From Enorma phocaeensis (GTDB lineage: Bacteria > Actinomycetota > Coriobacteriia > Coriobacteriales > Coriobacteriaceae), in assembly GCF_900186505.1 (NCBI RefSeq), contig NZ_LT891970.1, positions 604,451 to 668,450 on the forward strand: a stretch of DNA of 64,000 nt. The letters are read 5' to 3'. The notes under the pieces are model-generated. The model ran no database searches, was not told the DNA's origin, and was given only the letters and a program-made list of their open reading frames with translations. Made by a program: the position numbers and the translations under genes. This document shows, piece after piece, positions 8,205 to 17,595 of the stretch. Position 1 is the stretch's first letter, and each line of letters opens with the position of its first letter.

Positions 8205-9614
8205 CTAATCCCTGCCGGAGCGCACAGGCTTCCCAGCAGCGGCACCATCCTCGCCGGAACGCTCTCCACCAGTAGCAGCACCATCATCGTTGCTGCTAGA
8301 AGCCTCATCAGATTCCTTTACGGGCTCCTCGGGGGCGATCACGCGAATGAGCGAGATGCGTTGCCCGCGCATGGACTGGACCTTGAAGCGGAAGCCCTCC
8401 ACCTCGAAAACCTCACCGATGTTGGGCATGCCGTCGCAGATGTCGAGAATCCAGCCGGCAACGGTCTCGTACTCGTCGCTCTCCTCGATGGGCCATCCCA
8501 GCTCGATAGCGTCATCGCAGCTAAAGCGCCCGTCTACGAGCCACTCGCGACGCGAGAGACGCGTGAGGTACTTGTTGTCGGGATCGAACTCGTCCTCGAT
8601 CTCGCCGACGATCTCCTCCACGATGTCCTCGACGGTGATGACGCCCGCTGTACCGCCGTATTCGTCCACCACGACCACCATCTGCTCGTGGGCGGTCTGC
8701 ATCTCAGAAAGCAACGGCAGGATGTCCTTGGTATCGGGTACGAAGGTCGCGTCGCGCAGGCTTCCGGCAACCGGCCCCTTGCCCCTGCTGGAAAGCGCAA
8801 GCTCGATGAGGTCCTTGATGTGGGCTATGCCCACCACGTTGTCGGTGTCCTCGCGGTACACCGGGATGCGCGAGTATCCGGTGCGGCGCATGACGTCGAG
8901 CACTTCCTCTACGGTGTCGGTATCCTCCACCATGGTCACGTCCACACGCGGCACCATGACCTCGCGCGCCACCGCGTCACCCAGGTCGAAGATCTCGTGG
9001 ATCATGCGCTTCTCCTCGTCGAGCAGGGTGTCCTGCTCGGAGACCATGTACTTGATCTCCTCCTCGGAGACGTTCTGGCGGTCATCGGCGCTCTTGATGC
9101 CCATGATCTTGGAGATGCCGTTGGCGCTTGCCTGCGTGAGCCACACAAGCGGGCGGGCGATCTTGCGGAACGTTGAGATCGGGCCTGCGACGGACTTCGC
9201 CATGCCCTCGGCATCCGAGAGGCCGATGCGCTTGGGCACGAGCTCGCCCACGACAATCGACAGGTACGAGACGATGAGCGTGATCACGATGGGCGACGCC
9301 ACGGGCGCGATTGCGGAAAGCGGCGTGATGCCGAACGATTCGACCCAGCGTGTAAGCGGGTCGGAAAGCGTGTTTGACGAGACCGTTGCCGAGAAAAAGC
9401 CCACCAGCGTGATGGCAACCTGGATGGTAGCCAGAAAGTTCGTTGAGTCGTTCGCGAGGTCGAGCGCGAGCGTGGCGCGACGGTCGCCCTCCTCGGCATC
9501 GTGCTCGAGAGTGGCGCGCTTAGCCGTGGTAAGCGCCATTTCTGACATGGAGAAGAACCCGTTGAGCAGCGTCAACAGGAACGTGGCTATGATGGAGAAC
9601 GCAACTGCACCCAT
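8205..9614 (-). CDS. CNNM/CorC (HlyC/CorC) family membrane protein with CBS pair
   Basis: A 469-residue protein with the complete CNNM layout: a four-helix DUF21 membrane domain (about 1-200, with FFSMSEMAL near the start and VVGELVPKRIGL in the middle), a CBS pair (about 215-335, including MVPRVDV and VVVDEYGGTAGVITVEDIVE), and a C-terminal CorC_HlyC domain (about 350-430) followed by an acidic tail. Family members are implicated in Mg2+ and Co2+ export or Mg2+ homeostasis; haemolysin is a historic name. An AGGAGG lies 14 nt before the chosen ATG, a somewhat long spacing. It fits thematically with the Mg2+ genes at 1-3 kb. Confidence 0.9.
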   Translation of the reverse strand: MGAVAFSIIATFLLTLLNGFFSMSEMALTTAKRATLEHDAEEGDRRATLALDLANDSTNFLATIQVAITLVGFFSATVSSNTLSDPLTRWVESFGITPLSAIAPVASPIVITLIVSYLSIVVGELVPKRIGLSDAEGMAKSVAGPISTFRKIARPLVWLTQASANGISKIMGIKSADDRQNVSEEEIKYMVSEQDTLLDEEKRMIHEIFDLGDAVAREVMVPRVDVTMVEDTDTVEEVLDVMRRTGYSRIPVYREDTDNVVGIAHIKDLIELALSSRGKGPVAGSLRDATFVPDTKDILPLLSEMQTAHEQMVVVVDEYGGTAGVITVEDIVEEIVGEIEDEFDPDNKYLTRLSRREWLVDGRFSCDDAIELGWPIEESDEYETVAGWILDICDGMPNIGEVFEVEGFRFKVQSMRGQRISLIRVIAPEEPVKESDEASSSNDDGAATGGERSGEDGAAAGKPVRSGRD

Positions 9615-9715
9615 AGTGTTGGATCGAACCTCCTGGGGACACCCCGACACCGCACGGATTTACCGGCGGGCATTCCAACGAACTCGAAGACCGGCGCAAG
9701 TGCCGGCACGCGCTA

Positions 9716-10516
9716 TCAAATCACGTAGAGAATCACCGCCATGAAGATGAAGATGCTCCCCGCCAGCACCCACAGGTGCCAGATGCTATGCATGTAGGGG
9801 ATCTTCTTCATGAGGTAGAACGCCGTGCCGATGGTGTAGCACAGGCCGCCCACCGTCAGCAGCGCGAGCGCCACCGGATCGAGCGCGGCAACAAGCTGCG
9901 GCAAGCGGAACACGACGAGCCATCCCATAACAAGGTAGATGAGGATGGTGACCCAACGCGGCTGGCGTTGGCGGCCGATGATCTCGAACGATACGCCGGC
10001 GAAGGCGAGCGTCCAAACCACCACAAACAGCACGATGCCGCCCGCTTCGGCCAGCGTGATGAGGCAAAACGGCGTATAGAACCCAGCAATGAGCAGGTAG
10101 ATGCTGCTATGGTCGATGATGCGAAAGACGCGCTTGGCAGCCGGCACCTGAATGGCGTGGTAAAGCGTCGAGGCGAGGTACTCGAAGATGAGCGTCACGC
10201 CGCATACGATGGCAGAGACAAGATGCGTTGGCTCGGCACCGCCAAGCGCCGCCTTGACGATGAGCAGCACCAGGCCTGCGATGGCCAAAAGGCACCCGAT
10301 ACCATGGGTGATGGAATTGGCGATCTCCTCACCGAGGGTGTAGTGCGGTGGCTGTTTGCCCGCAGCGGCATCCTCAGTTTCACGCGGATACTTTGGGCAG
10401 GAGCGGCGACGCTTGCGGCACGTAGCGCATACGTCCTCAAGCGGGGTTTCGAATGTGGGCGCGTCGGTCGCGCCCATCGTACTTCGGGGTGTGGAACTGT
10501 CGCTGGATGCAGACAT
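9716..10516 (-). CDS. Hemolysin III (PAQR/TrhA) family membrane protein
   Basis: A 266-residue protein with seven predicted membrane helices after an unusual N-terminal extension of about 60 residues containing four cysteines (CATCRKRRRSC region, residues about 30-41). PAQR metal-site motifs are visible: STLYH, DHSSIYLLIAGFYTPF and HSIWHLWVLAGS, which supply the Asp and His zinc ligands. Bacterial family members act in membrane-energy or lipid homeostasis rather than true haemolysis. GGGAGG lies 14 nt before the ATG, so a start 13 codons further in is possible. Confidence 0.88.
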   Translation of the reverse strand: MSASSDSSTPRSTMGATDAPTFETPLEDVCATCRKRRRSCPKYPRETEDAAAGKQPPHYTLGEEIANSITHGIGCLLAIAGLVLLIVKAALGGAEPTHLVSAIVCGVTLIFEYLASTLYHAIQVPAAKRVFRIIDHSSIYLLIAGFYTPFCLITLAEAGGIVLFVVVWTLAFAGVSFEIIGRQRQPRWVTILIYLVMGWLVVFRLPQLVAALDPVALALLTVGGLCYTIGTAFYLMKKIPYMHSIWHLWVLAGSIFIFMAVILYVI

Positions 10517-10582
10517 CTACGGAACGCTATCCTCCCAATATAGACTGTTCGCTATTCTAGCAAAGAGCATAGTCCGCAGACA

Positions 10583-10633
10583 AGGGGTGCCATATCTGCA
10601 GGTTCGCACGACGCCTGCAGATATGGCACCCCT
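10583..10633. repeat. Perfect 20-bp inverted repeat with 11-nt loop
   Basis: Arms 10583-10602 (AGGGGTGCCATATCTGCAGG) and 10614-10633 are exact reverse complements around an 11-nt loop. It lies between two minus-strand genes. Neither strand has a real U-tract after it, so it is not a textbook terminator, though it could still end transcription of the DUF362 gene. Confidence 0.85.
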
Positions 10634-10718
10634 CGTACGGGAGGCTGGGAACAGCCCCGCTGTCCCCAGCGCACTTCATCTGTCATGGAACCGCTGACGC
10701 CGTCCGCAACGTCCCAAC

Positions 10719-11900
10719 TTAGACCTCGACGAGCTCGTAACGGCTCGTTCCCAGCCCGATCTTCTCGGCATGCTCGATCATCGAGCGCCAGTTGGTGTCC
10801 GGATGCGTGAGGTTGAAATGGTCATGCTGGCAGCGCTCGGGAACGCCACCGCTCGCCTCGAGCTTTTCCTCCTCGTCGGTGAGCATGGTGTTGGGGAACG
10901 CCTGCGCATCAAGCGCCATGTCGATTGCCGCCTGGTCGATCGCCACCGGGTCGAAGCTCGCGAACATGCCCAGGTCGGGCAGGATGGGGGCATCGTTCCA
11001 GTAATTGCAGTCGCACTCGGGCGAGATATCGATGGCAAGCGAGATGTGGAACTGCGGGCGATCCTGCACGATCGCCTGCGTGTACTCGGCGATCTTGTAG
11101 TTGAGCTTGTCGACCGCGTCGTCTGCGCCGGGGACCACGGCGTCCTGGTTGCAGGCGCCCAGGCAGCGGCCGCAGCCCACGCAGCGGTCGTGATCGATGC
11201 GGGCAACGTGCACCGTGCGGACCTCGCCGTTGGCAAGCGTGCGCTCGCGGGTACCCTCGAAAGTGATGGCGTCATGCGCGCAGTTGCGGGCGCATGCGCG
11301 GCATCCTATGCAGTGCTCGGCCTCGACGTTCGGCTTGCCGGCAACGTGCTGCTCCATCTTGCCGGCACGCGAGCCACCGCCCATGCCGATGTTTTTCATG
11401 CAGCCGCCGAACCCGGTCTGCTCATGGCCCTTGAAGTGCGTAAGGCTGATGATCACGTCGGCGTCCATGAGGGCATGGCCGATTTTTGCCTCCTGGACGT
11501 ACTCCCCGTTCTTCACGGGCACGAGCACCTCGTCGGTACCCTTGAGGCCGTCGGCGATGATGATCTGGCAACCGGTCGCGTACGGCGTGAAACCGTTTTG
11601 GTAGGCGCAATCCAGATGCTCGAGGGCGTTTTTGCGGCTACCCACGTATAGCGTGTTGCAGTCGGTGAGAAATGGCTTGCCGCCGAGCTCCTTCACCACG
11701 TCGGCGACAGCGCGCGCGTAGTTGGGACGCAAAAACGACAAGTTGCCCAGCTCGCCAAAGTGGATCTTGATGGCAACGAACTTGTTCTCCAAGTCGAGCT
11801 CAGCGATGCCCGCGGCGCGCATGAGGCGCTGCAGCTTCTGCGTGAGGTTCTCATGGGAGCTCGTGCGCATGTTCGTGAAGTAAACCTTGGCAGGTTCCAT
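10719..11900 (-). CDS. DUF362 iron-sulfur protein with two [4Fe-4S] ferredoxin motifs
   Basis: A 393-residue cytosolic protein. A DUF362 fold (IKIHFGELGN near residue 45, SLTHFKGHEQTGFGG near 153) is interrupted by a 2x[4Fe-4S] ferredoxin insert: CIGCRACARNC and CVGCGRCLGAC. No signal peptide is seen. DUF362 proteins with ferredoxin domains are common in anaerobes and are presumed electron-transfer proteins of unknown partner. GGGAGGA precedes the ATG. It appears monocistronic, with a long palindrome about 85 bp downstream. Confidence 0.85.
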   Translation of the reverse strand: MEPAKVYFTNMRTSSHENLTQKLQRLMRAAGIAELDLENKFVAIKIHFGELGNLSFLRPNYARAVADVVKELGGKPFLTDCNTLYVGSRKNALEHLDCAYQNGFTPYATGCQIIIADGLKGTDEVLVPVKNGEYVQEAKIGHALMDADVIISLTHFKGHEQTGFGGCMKNIGMGGGSRAGKMEQHVAGKPNVEAEHCIGCRACARNCAHDAITFEGTRERTLANGEVRTVHVARIDHDRCVGCGRCLGACNQDAVVPGADDAVDKLNYKIAEYTQAIVQDRPQFHISLAIDISPECDCNYWNDAPILPDLGMFASFDPVAIDQAAIDMALDAQAFPNTMLTDEEEKLEASGGVPERCQHDHFNLTHPDTNWRSMIEHAEKIGLGTSRYELVEV

Positions 11901-12055
11901 AGGGGTCCTCCCTCAATCCGGTACAAGCGACACCTTGATTGTACGGTGCGGATGCCATGATGCGTCAAGTGATGGGACCCGAGCAGACGGCAAGCGGTTG
12001 TGCGACCAGGCTCGCCGCAGCAAGGGAAGCCACGAGCGAGGAAGGGCCGCAGGGG

Positions 12056-13276
12056 CTAAACACGATGCCGAGTGAGGGCGAGCCCCACGCAGGCGATCGC
12101 AACGGCGAACAACGCTGTGACCCCAACGCCGCACGCGTAGCGCGCGAGCACCTCCATGGTGAGCACGGGAGCGCCCAACACAGCGGCAACTGCGTCGTTC
12201 GTCCAGAACGTCGGCACGAAATGAGCTACCGCCCTCACCGAGTCGCCCAGCAACGAAAGCGGCACCCATGCCCCGCCTAAAAAGGACATGAGCATGCCAC
12301 CGATATTACCAAGCGCGTTGAGCGCATCTTCGCCGAAGCGGGCCTGTGCGAACGTGAACGCCAAGGCAAGCGGGACAAATGCGAACACGAGCATCGCCAT
12401 GAGCGCCAACACGATGCTAGTGGGAAGCATGCCGGCAGTCGACGCGAACGCTCCGCTTGCCACAAGGCCCACCACACTCGTAGCACCCCATACCGCAACG
12501 ACGAGTACCACGCATGCCGCAAGCGTGTTCAAACCCAAGCGTCGTGGCGGCACAGGCGCGGCGAATATGCGCGCCCGAAGCCGATCCTCATTCATGGTGG
12601 AGAGCACGAGCCCAGCGCAAACCACCACCGAACAAGTTATGGAGTACGAGGTGAAGCTCAGGTACGCCTGCAGCGGACGCGCAGTCTCGGCCGCCGCGAC
12701 GTCACGCTCCACCGAGACATCCGCATGCGCAGCGGAGGCGCGCCGCACCAAGCCCGCTACGTTGGAAGCACTCGCGAAAGGCTCAAGCGCAGCGGAGGCG
12801 GAAGCGAGTGCCGTCCAGCGCGCAACCTGCGTGTCCAAAAGGGCTGCTGCCTGGGTGTCCGTTCCATAGGCGATCTGCAGTGCCGGCAACTCCTCACCCG
12901 AGCGGGCGCTGACGAGGAGGTCGGCCTCATACCCCTCGGGTACGATGACGATCGCCTCGACCAGGCCTGTTGCAAGCGCGTCCTGCATCGCAAATGAATC
13001 GTCTGCAATATCCACAAGCTCCTGCGTTTCCCCAAGATGCGCCGAGATCTCCGCTGAGAGCTCGGACCCGTCGCGATCGATTACAGCGACGCTCGCCTGC
13101 ATGGGCGCGTAACCATCCTCCTGTTGCGCGGCGGGCGCGGAGCCGGACGCCCGCGTTGAACCAGATTGGACCCCTATGGTGAGGAACGTCCCCAATGCCG
13201 AGAGGAACAGCACGTAAACGCCCAAGTATATGGGATGGCGGAATGCGATCGCCAGAGCAGATTCACAGATGCGCAT
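12056..13276 (-). CDS. ABC-2 type transporter permease (second subunit)
   Basis: A 406-residue membrane protein of the ABC-2 type: one N-terminal helix (about 12-33), an extracytoplasmic domain of about 150 residues, and five to six C-terminal helices (from about 200). It resembles YhgE/ABC-2 drug, lipid or bacteriocin-peptide exporters; the substrate cannot be read. The start at 13276 has AGGAGG seven bases upstream and overlaps the previous permease by 14 nt. Last gene of the operon ATPase-permease-permease. Confidence 0.85.
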   Translation of the reverse strand: MRICESALAIAFRHPIYLGVYVLFLSALGTFLTIGVQSGSTRASGSAPAAQQEDGYAPMQASVAVIDRDGSELSAEISAHLGETQELVDIADDSFAMQDALATGLVEAIVIVPEGYEADLLVSARSGEELPALQIAYGTDTQAAALLDTQVARWTALASASAALEPFASASNVAGLVRRASAAHADVSVERDVAAAETARPLQAYLSFTSYSITCSVVVCAGLVLSTMNEDRLRARIFAAPVPPRRLGLNTLAACVVLVVAVWGATSVVGLVASGAFASTAGMLPTSIVLALMAMLVFAFVPLALAFTFAQARFGEDALNALGNIGGMLMSFLGGAWVPLSLLGDSVRAVAHFVPTFWTNDAVAAVLGAPVLTMEVLARYACGVGVTALFAVAIACVGLALTRHRV

Positions 13277-14507
13277 ACCGCTGCCTCCTAAACATAGGCG
13301 CCGCGAATGCGAAAAACGCAACGCCCCAAGCCGCGCAGGCGGCAAGGCGCGCGAGGTACGGCGCGAGCGATTCGTAATAGTAGAGGCTGTAAAACAGATC
13401 GCAGATGAGCTTGGCGGGATTCACCCAGGTCGAAAGCGGCACTGCGCGGGCAATGGCGTCGGCGAGCTCCATGGTGGGCTGGCCGTATAGTCCAGCGAAG
13501 ATAGCGAGTCCGCAGGTCAGGCCCGTGAGGATACCCGATCCGGCGCTCACGCCACCTTGCAGCGGCAACGACCCCACAATGGCACCGATGCCCGTAGCAA
13601 GCCACGCCCCCACGGCGACGCCCAAGATGCACAGCGCTTCGCGGCCCTGAAAGTCGATGCCCACAACCAGGCGGATGTAGGCGAACGCAACCGTGAGAAA
13701 CGCGAACGAGAGCAGCCATGATCCAAGAAGCGCACCGGCAAGCTGTCGGATGCGGCTCGTGCCCGCTATGCAGCGCCGCGCAGACACCGCAGATGCCGTG
13801 GGACGAATGCTCGCCACTGCAAGCATGCTGAGCTGTGCGGCAAAAAGCGTGGCCATTCCCATGAGTGCGTAGTAGAAACGAACAGTCTCATCCGGCGTGG
13901 AACGAGTAAGCGAGACGCGCTCCGTCCGGGCATCGAGCGAGAGCGCCCGCGCTACAGCCTCGGGATCAGCAAGCGCTGCTGAGTTGCTCGCGGCAAGGTC
14001 GTCGATGAGCGCCTCCGATTGCGCATATGAGTTCGCGATTGAGACAAGTATCGACCGGTTCACCTCGTAGCCGCCGTTTGCACCGCCATGCGCAGCAGAA
14101 TCCTCGGAAGCAACGACGAGCCGCGGCAATGCGAGGACGGGATTCGGTCCATCGAGAGCAGCGGTTGCGTTGCCGGTAACAGCAGACCCATCAACCATGA
14201 ACACGCCGTCCACCTCGCCTGTAGAGAGCAGCTCGAGCGCGGAGCCTTCGTCTGCCACCTCGATACAGGAAAGCAGCGGCTCTTCGCCTTCTGCAAGCGC
14301 ATCCATAACCTGAGAGAATGTCGAGGTATTCCAGGCGTCATCCGCGACAACCGCCACCGGAACGGCGTTGATCGATTCCGCCGTCCGGAAGCCCGAGAAC
14401 ATGAAGACGAACATCGTAGCCAAGATAATGGGAAACGCGAGCCCCCACACCAGCGCGCTCGGCGTGCGCAGCAGCATGCGGATGGTCGCTCGGAACGTGC
14501 TCAGCAT
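13263..14507 (-). CDS. ABC-2 type transporter permease (first subunit)
   Basis: A 414-residue membrane protein with the same layout as its downstream partner: N-terminal helix (about 17-38), large external domain (40-200), six C-terminal helices. The two permeases are diverged paralogues and would form a heterodimer driven by the upstream ATPase. GGGGAGG precedes the ATG; 11 bp separate it from the ATPase stop. Confidence 0.88.
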   Translation of the reverse strand: MLSTFRATIRMLLRTPSALVWGLAFPIILATMFVFMFSGFRTAESINAVPVAVVADDAWNTSTFSQVMDALAEGEEPLLSCIEVADEGSALELLSTGEVDGVFMVDGSAVTGNATAALDGPNPVLALPRLVVASEDSAAHGGANGGYEVNRSILVSIANSYAQSEALIDDLAASNSAALADPEAVARALSLDARTERVSLTRSTPDETVRFYYALMGMATLFAAQLSMLAVASIRPTASAVSARRCIAGTSRIRQLAGALLGSWLLSFAFLTVAFAYIRLVVGIDFQGREALCILGVAVGAWLATGIGAIVGSLPLQGGVSAGSGILTGLTCGLAIFAGLYGQPTMELADAIARAVPLSTWVNPAKLICDLFYSLYYYESLAPYLARLAACAAWGVAFFAFAAPMFRRQRYAHL

Positions 14508-14518
14508 CGTGTCCTCCC

Positions 14519-15454
14519 CTAATCGCGCAGCTCGCGGCCGGTAAGTTCGAGAAAGACGTCGTTTAGGGTGGGTGGCTCGGCGTACACGCGCCCCAGCCGC
14601 ACGCGCGAGGCACCCAGCACGCCCAGCACATCCGTGAGGTTATGTTCACTGGGCTCGCAACGAATGGTGAGCACGCCTGCGTCGAACGTCGCGTCGAGCA
14701 CGTGCGGGTACGCGCGCAAGCGATCGAGCACCACAGATGGCACCTGCGCCGCCTCGGCCACGATCCTCTCACCCACTGCGACCATACGCTTGAGCTCGTC
14801 GTTTGTACCCTGCGCCAGAACGCGGCCACCGTCCATGATCATGATGCGCGAGCAGATCTGCTCGACTTCCTCCATGTAGTGGCTCGTATAGACCACCGTG
14901 GCACCCTCGTCTCGCAGACCCTTGATGCCTTCGAGGATGGCGCTGCGACTCTGCGGGTCCACAGCGACCGTTGGCTCGTCAAAGAAGATGAGCTCGGGCT
15001 TGTGCGCGATACCACACGCGATGTTGAGGCGGCGGAGCAAGCCGCCGGAAAGCTTCTTGGGACGGAAGCGCGTGTAATCTTCCAAGCCTACGAACGCGAT
15101 GGCTTCGTCCACGAGGGCGCGCCGGCGCGAGCGATCGGCCACGTAGAGCGAGCAGAAGAAGTCGATGTTCTCGCGGACGGTAAGCTCCTCGAGCACGGCC
15201 ACCTGTTGCGGCACGATGCCGATTCGCCGCTTGAGGTCGTAGCGAGCCGGCGCCATATCCTCGCCGAAAAGGCGTATATCACCACGGTCATAGCTGAGCA
15301 GCTGCAAGATGCAGTTGATAGCGGTCGTCTTTCCCGAGCCGTTGGGGCCGAGCAAGCCGAAGATCTCTCCCTCGGCGATATGCAAGTCGAATCGGTCGAG
15401 CGCGAGCACCTCGCCATAGCGTTTGACCAGACCATCCACGGCGACGATATCCAC
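14519..15454 (-). CDS. ABC-2 exporter ATP-binding protein
   Basis: A 311-residue ATPase of the DrrA/CcmA class. Walker A GPNGSGKTT (about 39-47), Q-loop, signature LSGGLLRRLNIA (the usual LSGGMKQR replaced by LSGGLLRR), Walker B LIFFDEPT, and switch His in YTSHYMEE are all present; the C-terminal 80 residues form the DUF4162-like tail. Start is GTG at 15454, set by GGAGG six bases upstream; an ATG farther upstream would run into the divergent promoter. First gene of the exporter operon and divergent from a membrane LuxR regulator that may control it. Confidence 0.92.
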   Translation of the reverse strand: MDIVAVDGLVKRYGEVLALDRFDLHIAEGEIFGLLGPNGSGKTTAINCILQLLSYDRGDIRLFGEDMAPARYDLKRRIGIVPQQVAVLEELTVRENIDFFCSLYVADRSRRRALVDEAIAFVGLEDYTRFRPKKLSGGLLRRLNIACGIAHKPELIFFDEPTVAVDPQSRSAILEGIKGLRDEGATVVYTSHYMEEVEQICSRIMIMDGGRVLAQGTNDELKRMVAVGERIVAEAAQVPSVVLDRLRAYPHVLDATFDAGVLTIRCEPSEHNLTDVLGVLGASRVRLGRVYAEPPTLNDVFLELTGRELRD

Positions 15455-15531
15455 TGATGCCTCCAATCCTCGCGACCATGGTGGCAGGGCGCGCGCGTTA
15501 GCACCAGTGACAAATGTCATGGATTCCGTTT

Positions 15532-15559
15532 TTGCTGGTAAATGGTTTAGCGATATGAT
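15532..15559 (+). promoter_or_regulatory. Possible sigma70-type promoter for the LuxR regulator
   Basis: TTGCTG (15532-15537), 16-bp spacer, TATGAT (15554-15559). It lies in an AT-richer patch between the divergent exporter and regulator genes. If used, translation must start at 15591 or later. Confidence 0.4.
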
Positions 15560-15590
15560 GCTCTTCGATGAGGAGCGGTTTGATACCATA

Positions 15591-16397
15591 GTGCGCATGC
15601 AACGCATCATCGACAAAACCGCTCTTTTCGCCTGCTGCCTGGTCTGCATGGTTGCATATATGGGACGGCCGGATGCCGGAATCGGCGCAAACGACGTCAT
15701 CGTGGCGCTGCTCGCGCTCTGTGCGGCGGCACTCGACGAGGTCCTTCCCGCGAGCTGGCGTCCCTGCGCTCCCATCGCCCTAACACTTGCGGCGTTCGCG
15801 AGCGGAGCGGGGGCATGGCTCTTGCCCATTGCTGTATATGACTCAATGCGCGAGTTTCATTGCGCGACACTCACCCGCTGGACCGTCGGCGTCCCCGCTG
15901 CAGCACTCGTCATCACAGCCCTCGCCGGGATAGCCCCCTTGGACGATGCCCTCCTCATTGCATGCCTTTGCGCCGTCGCAGGGTTACTATCCGCACGCAC
16001 CAATCGCATGCTCGCTCGTCAGGAGACCTTGCATCGAACCCGCGACGATCTCGCTCTGCGCACCCAGTTCCTTCTCGATGAAAAGCATGAACTTGAAGCC
16101 CAGCTCAAGACGAGCATCAAAAGGAGCGAGGGCTCAACCGTCGTAGGGGCAACACGCAGTCCCGGCGAGCGAATCTCGTCATCTGGCGCTTCCGACTTGC
16201 AACCGCCCGTCTTCAAGCGACTCACGGAACGAGAGCTCGAGGTGGCGCGGCTCATTGCTGAGGGACTCGACAACCGCGAAATCGCGCAGGCCGCCTATAT
16301 GAGCGAAGGAACGGTGCGTAACCACATCTCCTCGATCTTATCGAAGCTGCACCTCAAGAACCGTACGCAAATCGCCATCGCTTACTGGCGCGGGTAG
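15591..16397 (+). CDS. Membrane-bound LuxR-family transcriptional regulator
   Basis: About 268 residues: five or six short membrane helices (about 8-145), a charged coiled segment (about 150-185), then a GerE/LuxR helix-turn-helix at the C-terminus (TERELEVARLIAEGLDNREI ... GTVRNHISSILSKLHLKNR). No receiver or PAS domain is visible, so the membrane part is the likely sensor. It is divergent from an ABC-2 exporter operon, and I infer that it regulates that operon. The start is uncertain: GTG at 15591 is used here because the upstream 70 bp look promoter-like, but in-frame ATGs at 15519 and 15555 are alternatives; none has a well-spaced ribosome site. Confidence 0.85.
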   Translation: MRMQRIIDKTALFACCLVCMVAYMGRPDAGIGANDVIVALLALCAAALDEVLPASWRPCAPIALTLAAFASGAGAWLLPIAVYDSMREFHCATLTRWTVGVPAAALVITALAGIAPLDDALLIACLCAVAGLLSARTNRMLARQETLHRTRDDLALRTQFLLDEKHELEAQLKTSIKRSEGSTVVGATRSPGERISSSGASDLQPPVFKRLTERELEVARLIAEGLDNREIAQAAYMSEGTVRNHISSILSKLHLKNRTQIAIAYWRG

Positions 16398-16542
16398 GCC
16401 GGCGGGTTCCACCAGGAGCTTATCGCCCGTCCACGCTTTTCGGGTATAAGTCGAGAAGTCCGTCCAAGTCAAAGCCCCAGCAGCGCCCACGCACCAGACT
16501 CTCCAGGTATCGACCGAGCATCCCCGCCGCCAAGGAGGAACA

Positions 16543-17052
16543 ATGGAGCTCCGCATCTCAAGCAAGCGCTTCACCATGCACAAAGAAATGGATGTTTTCG
16601 ACGCTGGCGGAACCCTCCGCTACCATGCATGGTCCGAACTCATGCAACTCCCCGTGAACGAGACCGTCATCGAAGACGCAACGGGAACCGAGATCGCGCG
16701 CATCTGCCCCAAACAGTTCTCACTTCTCCGCAGCATCAACACGGTTACCATGGCAGACGGAACGACGTTCAGCCTATTGCGCGACCCGCTCGGCTTCAAC
16801 ATACGCTTTGAGGTTCCGGAGCTTGGATGGGAACTCACAGGCAAAAGCATCCTTGCCTGTGAGTTTGAAATCAAGGATGCCACCGGCATCGTCGCCCGCA
16901 TACGGAAACAATCGTGCGCGATCATGGCCGACTATGACGTTGACATCCCCCACGAGACCGACGTCGAACGCGTCGTTGCTATCGCTGTGGTATTAAAGCA
17001 ATTCTTGATCCGAGGCCAGGGAGCGGCGACGGCTCCTGCTGCTCCCGCATAG
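16543..17052 (+). CDS. LURP-one-related (LOR/tubby-like fold) protein
   Basis: A 169-residue soluble protein. The pattern MELRISSKRFTMHKEMDVFD, followed by paired beta-strands with a central hydrophobic helix (VERVVAIAVVLKQFL), matches bacterial LURP-one-related proteins, small 12-stranded barrels related to the tubby and scramblase folds. The function in bacteria is unknown. AGGAGG precedes the ATG with ideal spacing. It ends 3 bp from the convergent flavodoxin gene. Confidence 0.65.
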   Translation: MELRISSKRFTMHKEMDVFDAGGTLRYHAWSELMQLPVNETVIEDATGTEIARICPKQFSLLRSINTVTMADGTTFSLLRDPLGFNIRFEVPELGWELTGKSILACEFEIKDATGIVARIRKQSCAIMADYDVDIPHETDVERVVAIAVVLKQFLIRGQGAATAPAAPA

Positions 17053-17055
17053 CGC

Positions 17056-17595
17056 CTAAAGCCCGAGTGCCTGCTTTGCCGTCTGCACGATGCGCCCGAG
17101 ATCGTCATCGTCGGGATGCGGGAGCGCCGCATCGAAGTTATCGATCATGCCCTGGATGCGCGCATCGCCGGGCTTCTCCGCAAGCATCGCCTCGTAGCGT
17201 CGGCGAACCCCCGCGCCCATCTTGCCTTGGCACATTGCCCCACCAAGGTATTCGGCGTCCTCCGGGAGCTTGGCGCGCACGCCCATAAGGATGCGCTCGA
17301 AATACTCAGGAGCACCCCCAAATCCTGCGGTACCGAAGAGGAACACGCGTTTGCCGCCGAGCTCGGCGAGCACATCTGCGACTTCTTGGGTACACGTCCC
17401 CTTGTCGCACCAAAACCCCACGAGCACCGCATCGGCCCCCTCAACGCCAGCCGCGTCGATCGTCGCGCATGTATCGCCCGGGGCAATCTGGACGCATGCA
17501 ACCTCGGCATTCGCTGCTCTAAGCGCGCGCTCGAGCGCTTCTGCAACCTGCTTCGTATTACCGCTTGCACTGTTATAAAGAATCGCGTACCGCAT
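17056..17595 (-). CDS. Flavodoxin family protein
   Basis: A 179-residue flavodoxin-like protein. The N-terminus carries the FMN phosphate loop as YNSASGNTKQVAEAL (residues about 6-20), followed by the alternating alpha/beta pattern (DAVLVGFWCDKGTC, KRVFLFGTAGFGG). It resembles the BilS-type flavodoxins of anaerobic gut bacteria in length and motif, but assignment to bilirubin metabolism would need a search. Start at 17595, where AAGGGG sits eight bases upstream; an upstream in-frame extension has no ribosome site. Confidence 0.85.
   Translation of the reverse strand: MRYAILYNSASGNTKQVAEALERALRAANAEVACVQIAPGDTCATIDAAGVEGADAVLVGFWCDKGTCTQEVADVLAELGGKRVFLFGTAGFGGAPEYFERILMGVRAKLPEDAEYLGGAMCQGKMGAGVRRRYEAMLAEKPGDARIQGMIDNFDAALPHPDDDDLGRIVQTAKQALGL

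Noticed and set aside
17056..17595. Assignment of the flavodoxin to bilirubin reduction
   Set aside because: Size and motif would fit a BilS-like flavodoxin, but no bilR-type reductase is adjacent, so the specific role is not supported.
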